Program-made: the position numbers and the translations under genes
From: Rhodoferax sp. AJA081-3
GTDB lineage: Bacteria; Pseudomonadota; Gammaproteobacteria; Burkholderiales; Burkholderiaceae_C
DNA: 64,000 nucleotides
NCBI RefSeq assembly: GCF_017798165.1
Contig: NZ_CP059068.1
Coordinates: forward strand, 3,224,001-3,288,000
Reading direction: 5' to 3'
Part shown: one piece after another, positions 17,304-25,744 of the stretch
Layout: each line of letters opens with the position of its first letter
Position numbering within the stretch: the first letter of the stretch is position 1
The notes under the pieces: model-generated
Seen by the model: the letters and a program-made list of their open reading frames with translations, nothing else
The model's database searches: none
What the model was told of the DNA's origin: nothing

Positions 17304-18836
17304 ATGCGCCAACTGAGCGAACACGACGCGGCCTACATCTACTCGGACAACGCCCACGCCAACTCCAACCTCACGCTGCTGCATATCTACGACCAGTCCA
17401 CCGCACCCGGTGGTGTGGTGCGCTTCAAGCAGATCCTGGCCCATGTGGAGAGCCGGCTCGACAAACTGCCCAACTTCCGCGAAAAAATCCTGCGCGTGCC
17501 GCTGGATCTGGACTACCCGTATTGGGTAGAAGACGAAAACTTCAACATCGAATACCACGTGCGCCACATCGCACTGCCCAAGCCAGGCGACTGGCGCCAG
17601 TTCTGCATCCAGTCCTCGCGCATCCACGCCCGCCCGCTGGACCTGCAGCGCCCCTTGTGGGAGATGTATGTCATCGAGGGGCTGGACAGTTTTCTGGACC
17701 TGCCGGTGGGCAGTTTTGCCGTGCTGCTGAAGATCCACCATGCGGCCATCGATGTGACCCATGGCAACGAGATCACCAGCCTGTTGCACGACCTGTCGCC
17801 CGTGGCATCCGTGCCAGCACCTGCAGCGCCCTGGTTCCCGGAAACGCCTCCGGGCAATCTGCAGCTGTTGTGGCTAGCCGGCCTGAACATGGCAACCCTG
17901 CCGCTGCGGCTGGCCCAACCGCTGGGCAATAGCTGGACGGCGCTCAAGGCCACGGTCAAAACTTTTGCGGGAGAGTTTTTGGGCAAGCCACAAGCCTTCC
18001 CCATCACCCGTTTTAATACTGAAGTCTCGCCGCACCGCGTGTTCGAGACCCGCCGCTTTGCATTGGAAGATTTCAAGGCCATACGCGCTTTGGTGCCCGG
18101 TGCCTCGGTGAACGACGTGGTGCTGGCGGTCTGCGCGGGTGGCCTGCGCAACTATTTGTACAAGCAGGACGAGTTGCCCCAGCAAAGCCTGGTGGCCGCG
18201 GCCCCCATTGCCGTGCACAGCGATCTGGAAACCGAAACACCGGGCAACTACTCCTGGGTGCGGGTGGGCCTGGGCACCGACATTGCCGACCCAGTGCAAC
18301 GCCTGGCGGTGATTCAACAAGCCAGCTCGTCGTCTGAAGTGATGGCCCAGGCGCTCAGCGCCCGCGAGTTGACGCTGCTGGCACAACAAGCGCCGTCGCT
18401 GGCCATTGTGGCCACCAGCAAGATGCTGCGCTCGGCGTCTGCCCTGCTGGGCGACTGGGCACCCTTGGCCAACTGCGCCATCACCAATGTGCCGGGCTCG
18501 CGCGAGCCCCTGTACCTGCTGGGCGCACGGCTCAGCTACCTGTCGGCCATCATGCCCATCTCGGACGGCATGGGCCTGGTGTTCTCGGTCACGGGTTATA
18601 ACGACACCATCGTCGTGTCATTCACCTCTTGTTACGAGCAGTTGTCTGACCCCGAGGTATTGGCCCAGTGTTTGCGCGACAGTTTTCAGGAATACCTGGC
18701 CCTGGCGCAGAGTGCGGCACCGCGCACGCCACGCAAGGTGGTGGCCAAAAAATCACGTCCAACGGCGGTGCCTGCCCGATTGGCCAAGCCGCGCCGCCGG
18801 GCGACGGACAACAAGTCGGCTGCCGCTGCGGTCTAA
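17304..18836 (+). CDS. Wax ester synthase/diacylglycerol acyltransferase (WS/DGAT)
   Basis: 510 residues. The start MRQLSEHDAAYIYSDN, then LPNFREKIL and PLWEMYVIEGL, are typical of the WS/DGAT family, which joins acyl-CoA to fatty alcohols or diacylglycerol to build storage lipid. The active-site motif reads HHAAIDVTHG: the HHxxxD core is intact but the usual Gly after Asp is Val, with Gly displaced. Other family marks are SVNDVVLAVCAGGLRNYL and NCAITNVPGS. The C-terminus is Lys/Arg/Ala-rich (KVVAKKSRPTAVPARLAKPRRR). A hydrolase gene is coupled upstream, and an acyl-reductase/alcohol dehydrogenase pair lies 8 kb away. Confidence 0.88.
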   Translation: MRQLSEHDAAYIYSDNAHANSNLTLLHIYDQSTAPGGVVRFKQILAHVESRLDKLPNFREKILRVPLDLDYPYWVEDENFNIEYHVRHIALPKPGDWRQFCIQSSRIHARPLDLQRPLWEMYVIEGLDSFLDLPVGSFAVLLKIHHAAIDVTHGNEITSLLHDLSPVASVPAPAAPWFPETPPGNLQLLWLAGLNMATLPLRLAQPLGNSWTALKATVKTFAGEFLGKPQAFPITRFNTEVSPHRVFETRRFALEDFKAIRALVPGASVNDVVLAVCAGGLRNYLYKQDELPQQSLVAAAPIAVHSDLETETPGNYSWVRVGLGTDIADPVQRLAVIQQASSSSEVMAQALSARELTLLAQQAPSLAIVATSKMLRSASALLGDWAPLANCAITNVPGSREPLYLLGARLSYLSAIMPISDGMGLVFSVTGYNDTIVVSFTSCYEQLSDPEVLAQCLRDSFQEYLALAQSAAPRTPRKVVAKKSRPTAVPARLAKPRRRATDNKSAAAAV

Positions 18837-18863
18837 CGCGGGGCGAGCGACCGCGCTGGGCGC

Positions 18864-19880
18864 CTATTGGGCGACAAAACCTGTCGATTGGATGATGCGC
18901 GCCCAGGTCTGGCTATAGGCCCGTTCGCGGCTGGTCAGCTGCTGGGGTGTCATGTAGGCCACGCTCAATCCCATGGCGGTCAGCCGGTCATGCACCTCTG
19001 GCAGGGCCACCACCTTGGCCAGGGCTGCCGAGATCTTGTCGATGGTGGCCTGGGGCGTGCCGGTGGGCGCAAAGATGCCGTAGTAGGGCAGGTCTTCAAA
19101 CCCGGCCAGACCCAGTTCGGCAAAGGTGGGGACCTCGGGCAGTATGGCCTGGCGGGCATTGCCCATCACCGCCACCACGCGTATCTTGCCGGCCTTGTGG
19201 TTCTCGATGAAATCGGGCACGGAGCCGGTGCCGGCCGCAATCTGGTTGCCCAGCATGTCACCCATCATGGGTGCGCTGCCGCGGTAGGGGGCAGACTGCA
19301 AATCCAGCTTGTACTTCTGGCCAATCATCTTGACCAGAAACTCGGGCACCGAGGCGGGTGCCGGCACACCCACCGTGCTTTTGCCCGCGCCTTGTTTTTG
19401 CACCCAGGCCACGTATTCGTCCACCGATTTGGCAGGTGTACCGCCCGACACGGCCAGCGCGTTCACAAAGGTGGCAAAACCGCCCACGGCCACGAAATCG
19501 CGTGCGGGCTCAAAGCCGGGGTTCTTGACCACCAGCGGCAGTATGGACACCGTGTGGTCGTGCGACAAAAACAGCGTGGTGCCATCCGGCGCTGCGGCCT
19601 TGAGCGCCTGGGCGGCAATCTGCCCGCCGGCGCCGGCCTTGTTTTCCACCACCACGTTGCTGCCCAGCGAGTCCTTGAGTTTGTCGGCCAACACGCGGGC
19701 AATCGCGTCAGTACCGCCGCCGGGCGGAAAGCCCACCAGCAGCTTGACCGTGCCGCTTTGGGCCTGTGCCAAGCCGCTGCCCAGCAGGCACAAGGCACTG
19801 ACGGCCAGGGTGACTGCCAATCGGCGGGTGGGTTGTGCGGCTGCGGTTGAAGTGGTGCGGGGGAAGAGTGCAAAAACCAT
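18864..19880 (-). CDS. Bug-family (tripartite tricarboxylate) substrate-binding protein
   Basis: 338 residues from ATG 19880, preceded by GGAGG. A signal peptide (LAVTLAVSALCLLGSGLAQAQ) precedes the Bug fold: VKLLVGFPPGGGTDAIARVLA, VVENKAGAGGQIAAQALK, PDGTTLFLSHDHT and GKIRVVAVMG. Such periplasmic proteins bind carboxylates and are heavily expanded in Burkholderiales, mostly as orphans without TctAB permeases, as here. It is divergent from the M20 peptidase gene, with about 100 bases between. Ligand unknown. Confidence 0.9.
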   Translation of the reverse strand: MVFALFPRTTSTAAAQPTRRLAVTLAVSALCLLGSGLAQAQSGTVKLLVGFPPGGGTDAIARVLADKLKDSLGSNVVVENKAGAGGQIAAQALKAAAPDGTTLFLSHDHTVSILPLVVKNPGFEPARDFVAVGGFATFVNALAVSGGTPAKSVDEYVAWVQKQGAGKSTVGVPAPASVPEFLVKMIGQKYKLDLQSAPYRGSAPMMGDMLGNQIAAGTGSVPDFIENHKAGKIRVVAVMGNARQAILPEVPTFAELGLAGFEDLPYYGIFAPTGTPQATIDKISAALAKVVALPEVHDRLTAMGLSVAYMTPQQLTSRERAYSQTWARIIQSTGFVAQ

Positions 19881-19980
19881 GGTGGCCTCCGGTGCTAATA
19901 GTCGGACTACTGTAGCAAGCTTTTCCCGTGGCATGATGGCGGTTTGCCGCCGAAACATGGTGGTTCAAAGGAGATATTGC

Positions 19981-21441
19981 ATGAACGCCCGTATACCCCC
20001 CACCGTGCTGGATGCTGCCCATACCCTGAGCCAGGTCAGCGCGTTGTGGGATGCCGAAATCGTCCCCCAACTGCAGGACTACATCCGCATCCCCGCCAAA
20101 TCCCCCATGTTCGACGCGGCGTGGGAGGCCAATGGTTACCTCGACACCGTGGTGCGCAACACCGCCACCTGGATCGAAGCCCAAAAGGTCAGCGGCCTGG
20201 TGCTGGAGATCATCCGCCTGCCCGGCCGCACGCCGGTGCTGTTCTTCGAAGTGCCTGCCACCAAGGTCGGCTCCACACAGACGGTGCTGATGTACGGCCA
20301 CCTGGACAAACAACCCGAGTTCTCCGGTTGGCGCAACGACCTGGGCCCCTGGACCCCCAAGATCGACGATGGCAAGTTGTATGGCCGCGGTGGTGCCGAC
20401 GACGGTTATGCCGCCTACGCCGCGATTGCCGCCATCCAGACCCTCAAAACCCAGAACGCGCCCCACCCCCGCATCGTCGGCCTGATCGAAAGCTGCGAAG
20501 AAAGCGGCTCCTACGATTTGCTGCCGTATATCGACGCGCTGAAGCCCCGCCTGGGCGAAGTGGGCCTGGTGGTCTGCCTCGATTCCGGTGCCGGCAATTA
20601 CGACCAGCTGTGGTTGACCAGCAGCCTGCGCGGTATGGCAAGCGGCGTGCTCAAGGTCGAAATCCTGACCGAGGGTGTGCACTCGGGCGATGCCAGTGGC
20701 TTGGTGCCGTCCAGCTTTCGCATCATGCGCCAGGTGCTGGACCGTCTGGAAGACAGCGCCACCGGCCGCTTGTTGCCCGCCAGCTTCCACTGCGAAGTGC
20801 CGGCCGACCGCATCAACCAGGCCAAGGCCACGGCCGCGATCCTGGGTGACGAAATCTACAAACGCTTCCCCTGGGCGCACTACGACTGTGGCGGCTCCAC
20901 CCAGTTTGCATTGCCCACCACGACCGATCCGCTGCAGGCATTGCTGAACCGCACCTGGCTGCCCACGCTGAGCGTGACCGGCGCCGATGGCTTCTCCGAA
21001 ATCAAAAACGCCGGCAATGTGCTGCGCCCCTACTCCGCTTTCAAGCTCTCGCTGCGCCTGCCGCCCCTGGTGGAAGCTGCGGCGGCCGTGCAGGAGCTCA
21101 AGGCCCTGCTGGAAGACAACGCGCCCTACCAGGCCAAGGTCACGTTCGAAGGCCTGTCCAGCGCCACCGGCTGGAACGCACCCAGCACCGCGCCGTGGTT
21201 TGAGACGGCTTTGAACGCAGCCTCGCAAACCCACTTTGGCGCGCCCTGTGGCTACATCGGCCAGGGTGGCACCATTCCGCTGATGAACATGTTGTCCGAA
21301 GGCTTCCCCGCCGCGCAGATGATGGTCTGCGGCGTGTTGGGCCCCAAGAGCAACGCACATGGCCCCAACGAGTTTTTGCACATTCCCTATGCCAAGAAGC
21401 TGACCGCCGCTGTGGCCCAGGTTATCGCGCAGTTCCCCTGA
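19981..21441 (+). CDS. M20-family metallopeptidase (dipeptidase-like)
   Basis: 486 residues, ATG 19981 preceded by AAAGGAG. The open frame extends upstream into the neighbour but is unsupported there. Metal-site marks are MYGHLDKQPE (His), YGRGGADDGYAAY (bridging Asp), IESCEESGSYD (catalytic and metal Glu), VVCLDSGAG (Asp) and SNAHGPNEFLHIPY (His). The length fits M20 peptidases of the carnosinase/CNDP type, which split dipeptides with a dinuclear zinc centre. A hydrolase gene begins 16 bases downstream and is probably co-transcribed. Confidence 0.88.
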   Translation: MNARIPPTVLDAAHTLSQVSALWDAEIVPQLQDYIRIPAKSPMFDAAWEANGYLDTVVRNTATWIEAQKVSGLVLEIIRLPGRTPVLFFEVPATKVGSTQTVLMYGHLDKQPEFSGWRNDLGPWTPKIDDGKLYGRGGADDGYAAYAAIAAIQTLKTQNAPHPRIVGLIESCEESGSYDLLPYIDALKPRLGEVGLVVCLDSGAGNYDQLWLTSSLRGMASGVLKVEILTEGVHSGDASGLVPSSFRIMRQVLDRLEDSATGRLLPASFHCEVPADRINQAKATAAILGDEIYKRFPWAHYDCGGSTQFALPTTTDPLQALLNRTWLPTLSVTGADGFSEIKNAGNVLRPYSAFKLSLRLPPLVEAAAAVQELKALLEDNAPYQAKVTFEGLSSATGWNAPSTAPWFETALNAASQTHFGAPCGYIGQGGTIPLMNMLSEGFPAAQMMVCGVLGPKSNAHGPNEFLHIPYAKKLTAAVAQVIAQFP

Positions 21442-21457
21442 TTTTTTTGTAGACCGT

Positions 21458-22300
21458 ATGACCGCTGAAACCACACTCTCCACCTTCACCGCAACAGACG
21501 GCAACAACGTCATGGTGCAAGACTGGCTTCTGGACCCCAATGTAAAACTGCGGGGTGTGGTCATCATTGTTCACGGCCTGGGCGAACATGCCGGCCGCTA
21601 TGACCATGTGGCACGGCAACTCAATGCCTGGGGTTTTGCGGTGCGCGGGTATGACCAATGCGGCCACGGTGAATCCCACGGCGCGCGTGGCAGCTTGCCC
21701 ACCGACACCCGCCTGCTGGACGACCTGGCCGACATTGTGGACAGCACCCGCGCCCGCACGCCCAAAGGCATACCGCTGATCCTGCTGGGCCACAGCATGG
21801 GTGGCCTGGTGGTGGGGCGTTTTGTATCGCTGGGCCTGCGCAAGGTCGATGGCCTGGTGATGTCGTCCCCCGCGCTGGACGCGGGCATGAACGCCTTTCA
21901 GAAGTTCTTGGTCTCCGTGCTACCCAAGATTGCGCCCGATCTGCGGGTGGGCAATGGTGTCAAGCCGCAGTTTGTGTCACACGACCCGGCTGTGGTTGCT
22001 GCTTACAAGGCCGACCCGCTGGTGCACGACCGCATTTCGGCGCGGCTTGCGCGATTCATCGCCGAGGCCGGCCCCCAGACCCTGGCGCTTGCGCCGCAGT
22101 GGAAGGTGCCAACCCTATTGATGTACGCCGGTGACGACCGCCTGCTGAATGCCGATGGCAGCCGCGAATTTGCCAAGCTGGCCCCCAAGGATGTGGTCAC
22201 CACGCAGTGTTTTGATGCGCTGTACCACGAGATCTTCAACGAGCTGGACGCCAAGCCGGTGTTTGATGCATTGAAGCAGTGGTTGGATAAACGGTTCTAA
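21458..22300 (+). CDS. Alpha/beta hydrolase, monoacylglycerol-lipase-like
   Basis: 280 residues. GVVIIVHGLGEHAGRYDHVA, VRGYDQCGHGESHGARG and the elbow LLGHSMGGLVVGRF are the signature of the monoacylglycerol lipase/serine aminopeptidase S33 (hydrolase_4) group. YAGDDRLLNADGS holds the Asp and FDALYHEIFNE the His. It is cytoplasmic, with no signal. It lies 16 bases after the M20 gene. The IS30 element inserted immediately after its stop codon (TAA 22298-22300) without damaging it. Confidence 0.85.
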   Translation: MTAETTLSTFTATDGNNVMVQDWLLDPNVKLRGVVIIVHGLGEHAGRYDHVARQLNAWGFAVRGYDQCGHGESHGARGSLPTDTRLLDDLADIVDSTRARTPKGIPLILLGHSMGGLVVGRFVSLGLRKVDGLVMSSPALDAGMNAFQKFLVSVLPKIAPDLRVGNGVKPQFVSHDPAVVAAYKADPLVHDRISARLARFIAEAGPQTLALAPQWKVPTLLMYAGDDRLLNADGSREFAKLAPKDVVTTQCFDALYHEIFNELDAKPVFDALKQWLDKRF

Positions 22301-22303
22301 GCC

Positions 22304-23396
22304 GGCGGATTCAAGTACAAAGCGCAACGGAATGCAGTGTAAGAGGTCTGACGGGTAGGTTGTAGAAGACCTCATGCGGTGTGCGATAGCCCAGGCACTT
22401 ACGAGGCCGATGATTGAGTAAGTACACAGCTTCATCGACCTGAGCCTGTGTCACCTTGAGCAAACTGCACCCCTTTGGAAAGAACTGTCGCAGCAGCCCG
22501 TTGGTGTTCTCATTGAGCCCACGCTGCCATGAGCAGTAGGGCTTGGCAAAGTACACCTTCGCCCTCAAACAACTTGCAATGAATTCGTGCTCAGCGAACT
22601 CCTTGCCGTTGTCAAGGTCAGTGTCTTGCAGGCATGTCTGTGGGGGCGCAGCAAATCGACAATGGCCTGCGTCACCCCCGCACTGTGCTTGGAGCGTAGT
22701 GGATGCGCCAAGGTATAGCGGGACTTGCGTTCCACCAGTGTCACCAACACGCCTTTGCGCCCCCCGCCGATCACCGTATCGCCCTCCCAGTCGCCTATGC
22801 GCTTCTTGCTATCCACCACTGCGGGGCGATGTTCAATTCCGACCCGGTTCTTGAGTACCCCACGGCGCTCTCGACCACTGGCATAGCGCTTTCTACGAAG
22901 TTTTTGACAGCGCAAGTACCCGACTAAATCACCGCCCTGGGCTTTGTTGGCATAGGCGTATTGGTAGATGGCTTCGGTGCTAATCGACAAACGATCCTCT
23001 AAAGCCAGGCGGTCACTGACTTGCTGGGGAGACAAGCTCAGGCGCAGATACAACTCCACGAGTTGCCACTGCTCTGGATCGAACTGGCGGGCATTGCGAC
23101 GCTGTGTCTGTCTCTGAGTCGCTTTGTCTTGGGCCAGTGCAGGTTGGTAGCCCCGGGCACTGGCATTGCGCCTGAGCTCGCGGCTGATCGTCGAGCTGCT
23201 ACGTCCAAGCTCTGCTGCAATTTGCGACAGATGAATGCCTTGGCGCGTGAGGTTGTGAATTTGGTATCGTTCTTCTTGGGTCAAGTGTGTATAGGTCATG
23301 GTGCAACGTTTGGGACTGGCCGGTCACAAAAGTGCATCCTATTCACTCTTGGCCCAACCCGTTTCTAAAACGTTGCACTTCGTACTTGAATCCGCC
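22304..23396 (-). mobile_element. IS30-family insertion sequence, 1093 bp
   Basis: Terminal inverted repeats match at 24 of 26 positions, both starting GGCGGATTCAAGTAC (22304-22329 and 23371-23396). The trinucleotide GCC flanks both ends (22301-22303 and 23397-23399), a 3-bp target duplication as expected for IS30. It carries one transposase gene on the minus strand, broken by a frameshift. The element sits directly beside a copy of the dispersed 50-bp repeat. Confidence 0.88.
22311..23299 (-). pseudogene. IS30-family transposase, frameshifted
   Basis: The N-terminal frame (from ATG 23299 to about 22610) has the IS30 HTH (LTQEERYQIHNL, SQIAAELGRSSSTISREL) and the first catalytic Asp in IGDWEGDTVIGG. 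The frame then runs off at KTLTLTTARS, where a homologue should read TLTLDNGKEF. The correct continuation (LRAKVYFAKPYCSWQRGLNENTNGLLRQ) is in another frame down to 22311. One missing base near 22609-22612 explains it; the second catalytic Asp (DNG) is at the break. IS30 does not normally use programmed frameshifting, so this is a disabled copy or a sequencing error. Confidence 0.85.
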
Positions 23397-23404
23397 GCCG
23401 AATT

Positions 23405-23454
23405 GGCCTCTAGCCCCCATGGAATCTAGATAGTTTGCTATTGTTTTTGATTGG
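23405..23454 (+). repeat. Dispersed 50-bp repeat, copy 5
   Basis: Forward orientation. GCCTCTAGCCCCCATGGAAT is followed by TTGCTATTGTTTTTGATTGG. It starts eight bases beyond the IS30 end. Confidence 0.75.
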
Positions 23455-23472
23455 CACGCCGCTGTGTTGGTG

Positions 23473-23551
23473 GCAGAGTGTGGGGCAGTGGCCGCCGCCT
23501 CATAGTGTCAAATGCCCACAAATCGGCGGCGTCCACTGCCCCACACTCTGC
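23473..23551. repeat. 27-bp near-perfect inverted repeat, 25-base loop
   Basis: The left arm 23473-23499 begins GCAGAGTGTGGGGCAGTGG. The right arm 23525-23551 ends CCACTGCCCCACACTCTGC. They pair at 26 of 27 positions (one C:T mismatch at 23492/23532). The loop is 23500-23524. There is no T-run on either side. It lies between the IS30/repeat block and the first of three small membrane-protein genes. Confidence 0.85.
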
Positions 23552-23604
23552 GAAAGTGATGGGTTGGATAGTGGGGGGATTCAGACCGAGTTGGGGCGAG
23601 AGCA

Positions 23605-23619
23605 GTCATTGATAATGAC
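23605..23619 (+). promoter_or_regulatory. Palindrome before small membrane-protein gene
   Basis: GTCATT-GAT-AATGAC is a perfect 6-bp inverted repeat 26 bases before the ATG, with the ribosome site GGAGGT at 23631-23636. The stretch TTGGGGCGAGAGCAGTCAT leading into it recurs, slightly changed, at 24174-24192. Confidence 0.4.
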
Positions 23620-23645
23620 CACCTGATCAAGGAGGTAAAAAAACA

Positions 23646-24128
23646 ATGAAACAAGCAGCGTCAACTTCTCTGAAGTGGGTCTACTCAATTGTCGTACTGA
23701 CAACTGTTGTCCCCGTTGGACTTGCAAGTTCGGGATGGGTTGCAATGGCAACAGGCGGTGGAGCGTTAGCCAGTCTCCCACTGATTGGTCCAATACTGTT
23801 CCTATTGCTTGGGTTGTATCGAACCTATCTCGTTGCGAGGGTGCCGGGTACGCTTGCTTCGTATCCGTCCGCGGGCTTCGCTGGCATCTTGCGCAGGCTG
23901 GGCGTTTTCGCCATGTATATTGGCGCTGTGATAGCTGTACTGAACTTAGCTGCAGGCCCTCTCATGAGACTTCTAATGACGACTCGGACCGAGTCGGGAG
24001 CGGAATTCTTTGTTGTTGGTGTCTACCTTTCCATTCTTGGTGGAATAGGCGTTCTCGGTTTGCTCTTATTCGAGCTGAGTCGCATAGTAGGTTTTGAAGG
24101 GCACGAAGAAGCGCATAGCCTGAACTAA
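23646..24128 (+). CDS. Small membrane protein of unknown function
   Basis: 160 residues with a strong ribosome site (GGAGGT). Four hydrophobic segments are visible (about 12-32, 42-60, 90-110 and 123-145), with short charged loops. I recognise no family. The gene is visibly more AT-rich than the core genes around the island and is flanked by a recurring 20-base motif on both sides (near 23590 and 24174). It lies between the IS30 element and two further small membrane-protein genes, suggesting an acquired block. Confidence 0.6.
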   Translation: MKQAASTSLKWVYSIVVLTTVVPVGLASSGWVAMATGGGALASLPLIGPILFLLLGLYRTYLVARVPGTLASYPSAGFAGILRRLGVFAMYIGAVIAVLNLAAGPLMRLLMTTRTESGAEFFVVGVYLSILGGIGVLGLLLFELSRIVGFEGHEEAHSLN

Positions 24129-24415
24129 CCGTCCTTGCCAACCCTCGCTCCCGAGGATTACAGCCGCCAGATTGGGGCGGAAGCAGTCATACAAGTTGTA
24201 CCTCCTTTTTGATCTTTGGCGAGTTCAACGCCTTGAACCTGTTGAAGGCTATCGCCGCATTTGTCGAGGTTTTTATGCTGTATGGATCTGCGTTGAACCC
24301 GCGCAAAGCAAGACAACAAGCTTTTCCTCGGAATCTTTGAGTTCCAGTTTATGAAACACGGCCCAATTTATAGAGCAAGTTCTGCTCTGGCAATTGCGTT
24401 TAGATTGCAGAGTCT
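24129..24415. other. Intergenic stretch in the accessory patch
   Basis: No convincing gene. It holds a second copy of the TTGGGGCGGAAGCAGTCAT motif (24174-24192), followed by a short palindrome TACAAGTTGTA, and a perfect hairpin AGAGCA/TGCTCT at 24372-24388 ahead of the next gene. A 60-codon frame here lacks a ribosome site. Confidence 0.4.
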
Positions 24416-24895
24416 ATGTCTGAAGTACCGTCGCTGAAATTTCATGCCGGCCTTGTTTTGTGCATTGCCGCACTCGCCGCGCTCCCTGCTCTTTGGTCGT
24501 TGGGATCGGCGATACATTCGGCCGCAACAACGGGTCAGGTTTTAGTCATGAGCATTGGCCGCTTTGAAACCAACCAGTTGATGGTTCCTTGGAGGGAGGG
24601 CTGGGCGCGCTTTGTTGGGCCGGTTCTAGTTGTCGCGGCGCTTTTTCTATCCAGCGCAAGTGCTCGGTCGGATCGGCGGTGGTGGTGGACTGCTGCTGCG
24701 CTTGCATTGGCGGGTTTGGCTATGCTGGCGTTCTCTTGGTGGTTCATATCACTAGGCGGCGCAGCTGCTTTTGTGGCGGGTAACGCGTTCATCGCTTTAT
24801 GCTTTTATGTCGATCACTATTACGGAAGGTGGAAGGCGTTTGTGTTGATGTTGGTGGCCGTTTTGACCCTTGTCTATTTGTTCGCCCCCCGATGA
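24416..24895 (+). CDS. Small membrane protein (possible paralogue of the next gene)
   Basis: 159 residues with four predicted membrane segments (about 10-30, 62-80, 88-110 and 115-155). The first loop has TGQVLVMSIGRFETNQLMVPWREGWARFVG. The next gene has a matching plan: one segment, a loop with ATGTVLLGETTR and a W-rich PYRVADAWAYF, then a three-segment bundle. The two look like diverged members of one unnamed family. The ribosome site is weak. No known domain recognised. Confidence 0.6.
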   Translation: MSEVPSLKFHAGLVLCIAALAALPALWSLGSAIHSAATTGQVLVMSIGRFETNQLMVPWREGWARFVGPVLVVAALFLSSASARSDRRWWWTAAALALAGLAMLAFSWWFISLGGAAAFVAGNAFIALCFYVDHYYGRWKAFVLMLVAVLTLVYLFAPR

Positions 24896-25024
24896 AGCTA
24901 CATCGACGCGCAACTCTCCCAATGCAATCACACACTTCGTCTGGCACGGAACCGCAAAAGCATAGGGCGGCTTCGCCGCAGTTGTTGCAGCCCAATTGCC
25001 TTCGATGTTATGGGGCAGGCTAGC

Positions 25025-25495
25025 ATGTCCACATTCCGCGTCGCAGCAATTCTTATCAGCCTGGGCATCCTTGCGTTGGCGGGCTACAAGCTTTGGACGG
25101 CTACGGAGCATGCCATGGCAACCGGGACGGTGCTTCTTGGGGAAACCACGAGATCCCCGGCCTTTAGAGGCGCGGTGTGGCCGTATAGAGTAGCCGATGC
25201 TTGGGCATATTTCACCGGCTGGCTCTTTCTGGGGTTCGGTGGCGGCGCACTTGCCTTTTCTTCCAGCAAACGCTTGTGGCCACTGCTGCTCACATTCGCC
25301 ATGTTTCTGTGTAGCTTCATACTCATTGCGGCTGCCCCGATGCTCGGGACCGCGAGAGGGGTTGCGCTTTTTCTGGGCGTCATTGCAACGGGCATTGTGG
25401 GCGCCGTTCTATTTGCGTATTGGAGTTCTTGGCGCCAACAACACTATCACGTCAAGCAAGTGGAGCGCAGCGGCGAGGGTGAAGATGCCGCATAG
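25025..25495 (+). CDS. Small membrane protein (possible paralogue of 24416-24895)
   Basis: 156 residues from ATG 25025 (MSTFRVAAI), chosen over ATG 25010 because GGCAGG lies about six bases upstream. Four membrane segments (about 5-22, 62-82, 88-108 and 112-132) and a charged tail (HVKQVERSGEGEDAA). The spacing of the first segment, the loop with a Gly-Thr-Val-Leu-Leu run and aromatic residues, and the three-segment block resembles the preceding gene. No function can be given. Confidence 0.6.
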   Translation: MSTFRVAAILISLGILALAGYKLWTATEHAMATGTVLLGETTRSPAFRGAVWPYRVADAWAYFTGWLFLGFGGGALAFSSSKRLWPLLLTFAMFLCSFILIAAAPMLGTARGVALFLGVIATGIVGAVLFAYWSSWRQQHYHVKQVERSGEGEDAA

Positions 25496-25744
25496 TTTCA
25501 CGTTACGACTGCTTTGTGTCTATTGCCGTAGTCGCGGTCCTAAAGAGTTCTGCTCTGTCACCCCAACCAACGGCTTTTCTTGAGGACTGCGAGCAGCTTT
25601 GGCGACGAGCACTGTATCGGCATTGACGGACGCTCGTGCTACCTGCCGCACGACCATTTCCGCCACGGGTTTGCGGCTGACAACTGGTTGGGGGTGAAGA
25701 AAGTTGAACATATGCTCCGGCAGTTGTGGGCAATGGCACTCCCT
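25496..25744. other. Intergenic stretch, right end of the accessory patch
   Basis: No gene, terminator or full repeat seen. Near 25504-25515 the minus strand reads AAAGCAGTCGTA, weakly like the GCAGTCAT motif found twice to the left. The MFS gene begins the conserved region beyond. Confidence 0.35.

Noticed and set aside
19708..21567. 619-codon open frame on the minus strand
   Set aside because: Antisense to the M20 peptidase, which has all metal-site motifs on the plus strand.
22565..23299. Programmed frameshift in the IS30 transposase
   Set aside because: IS30 members use a single frame and no slippery heptamer is evident at the break; a one-base loss explains it.
23473..23551. Integron attC site
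   Set aside because: The long stem is suggestive, but the GTTRRRY/RYYYAAC core-site pair is not visible and no integrase is present.
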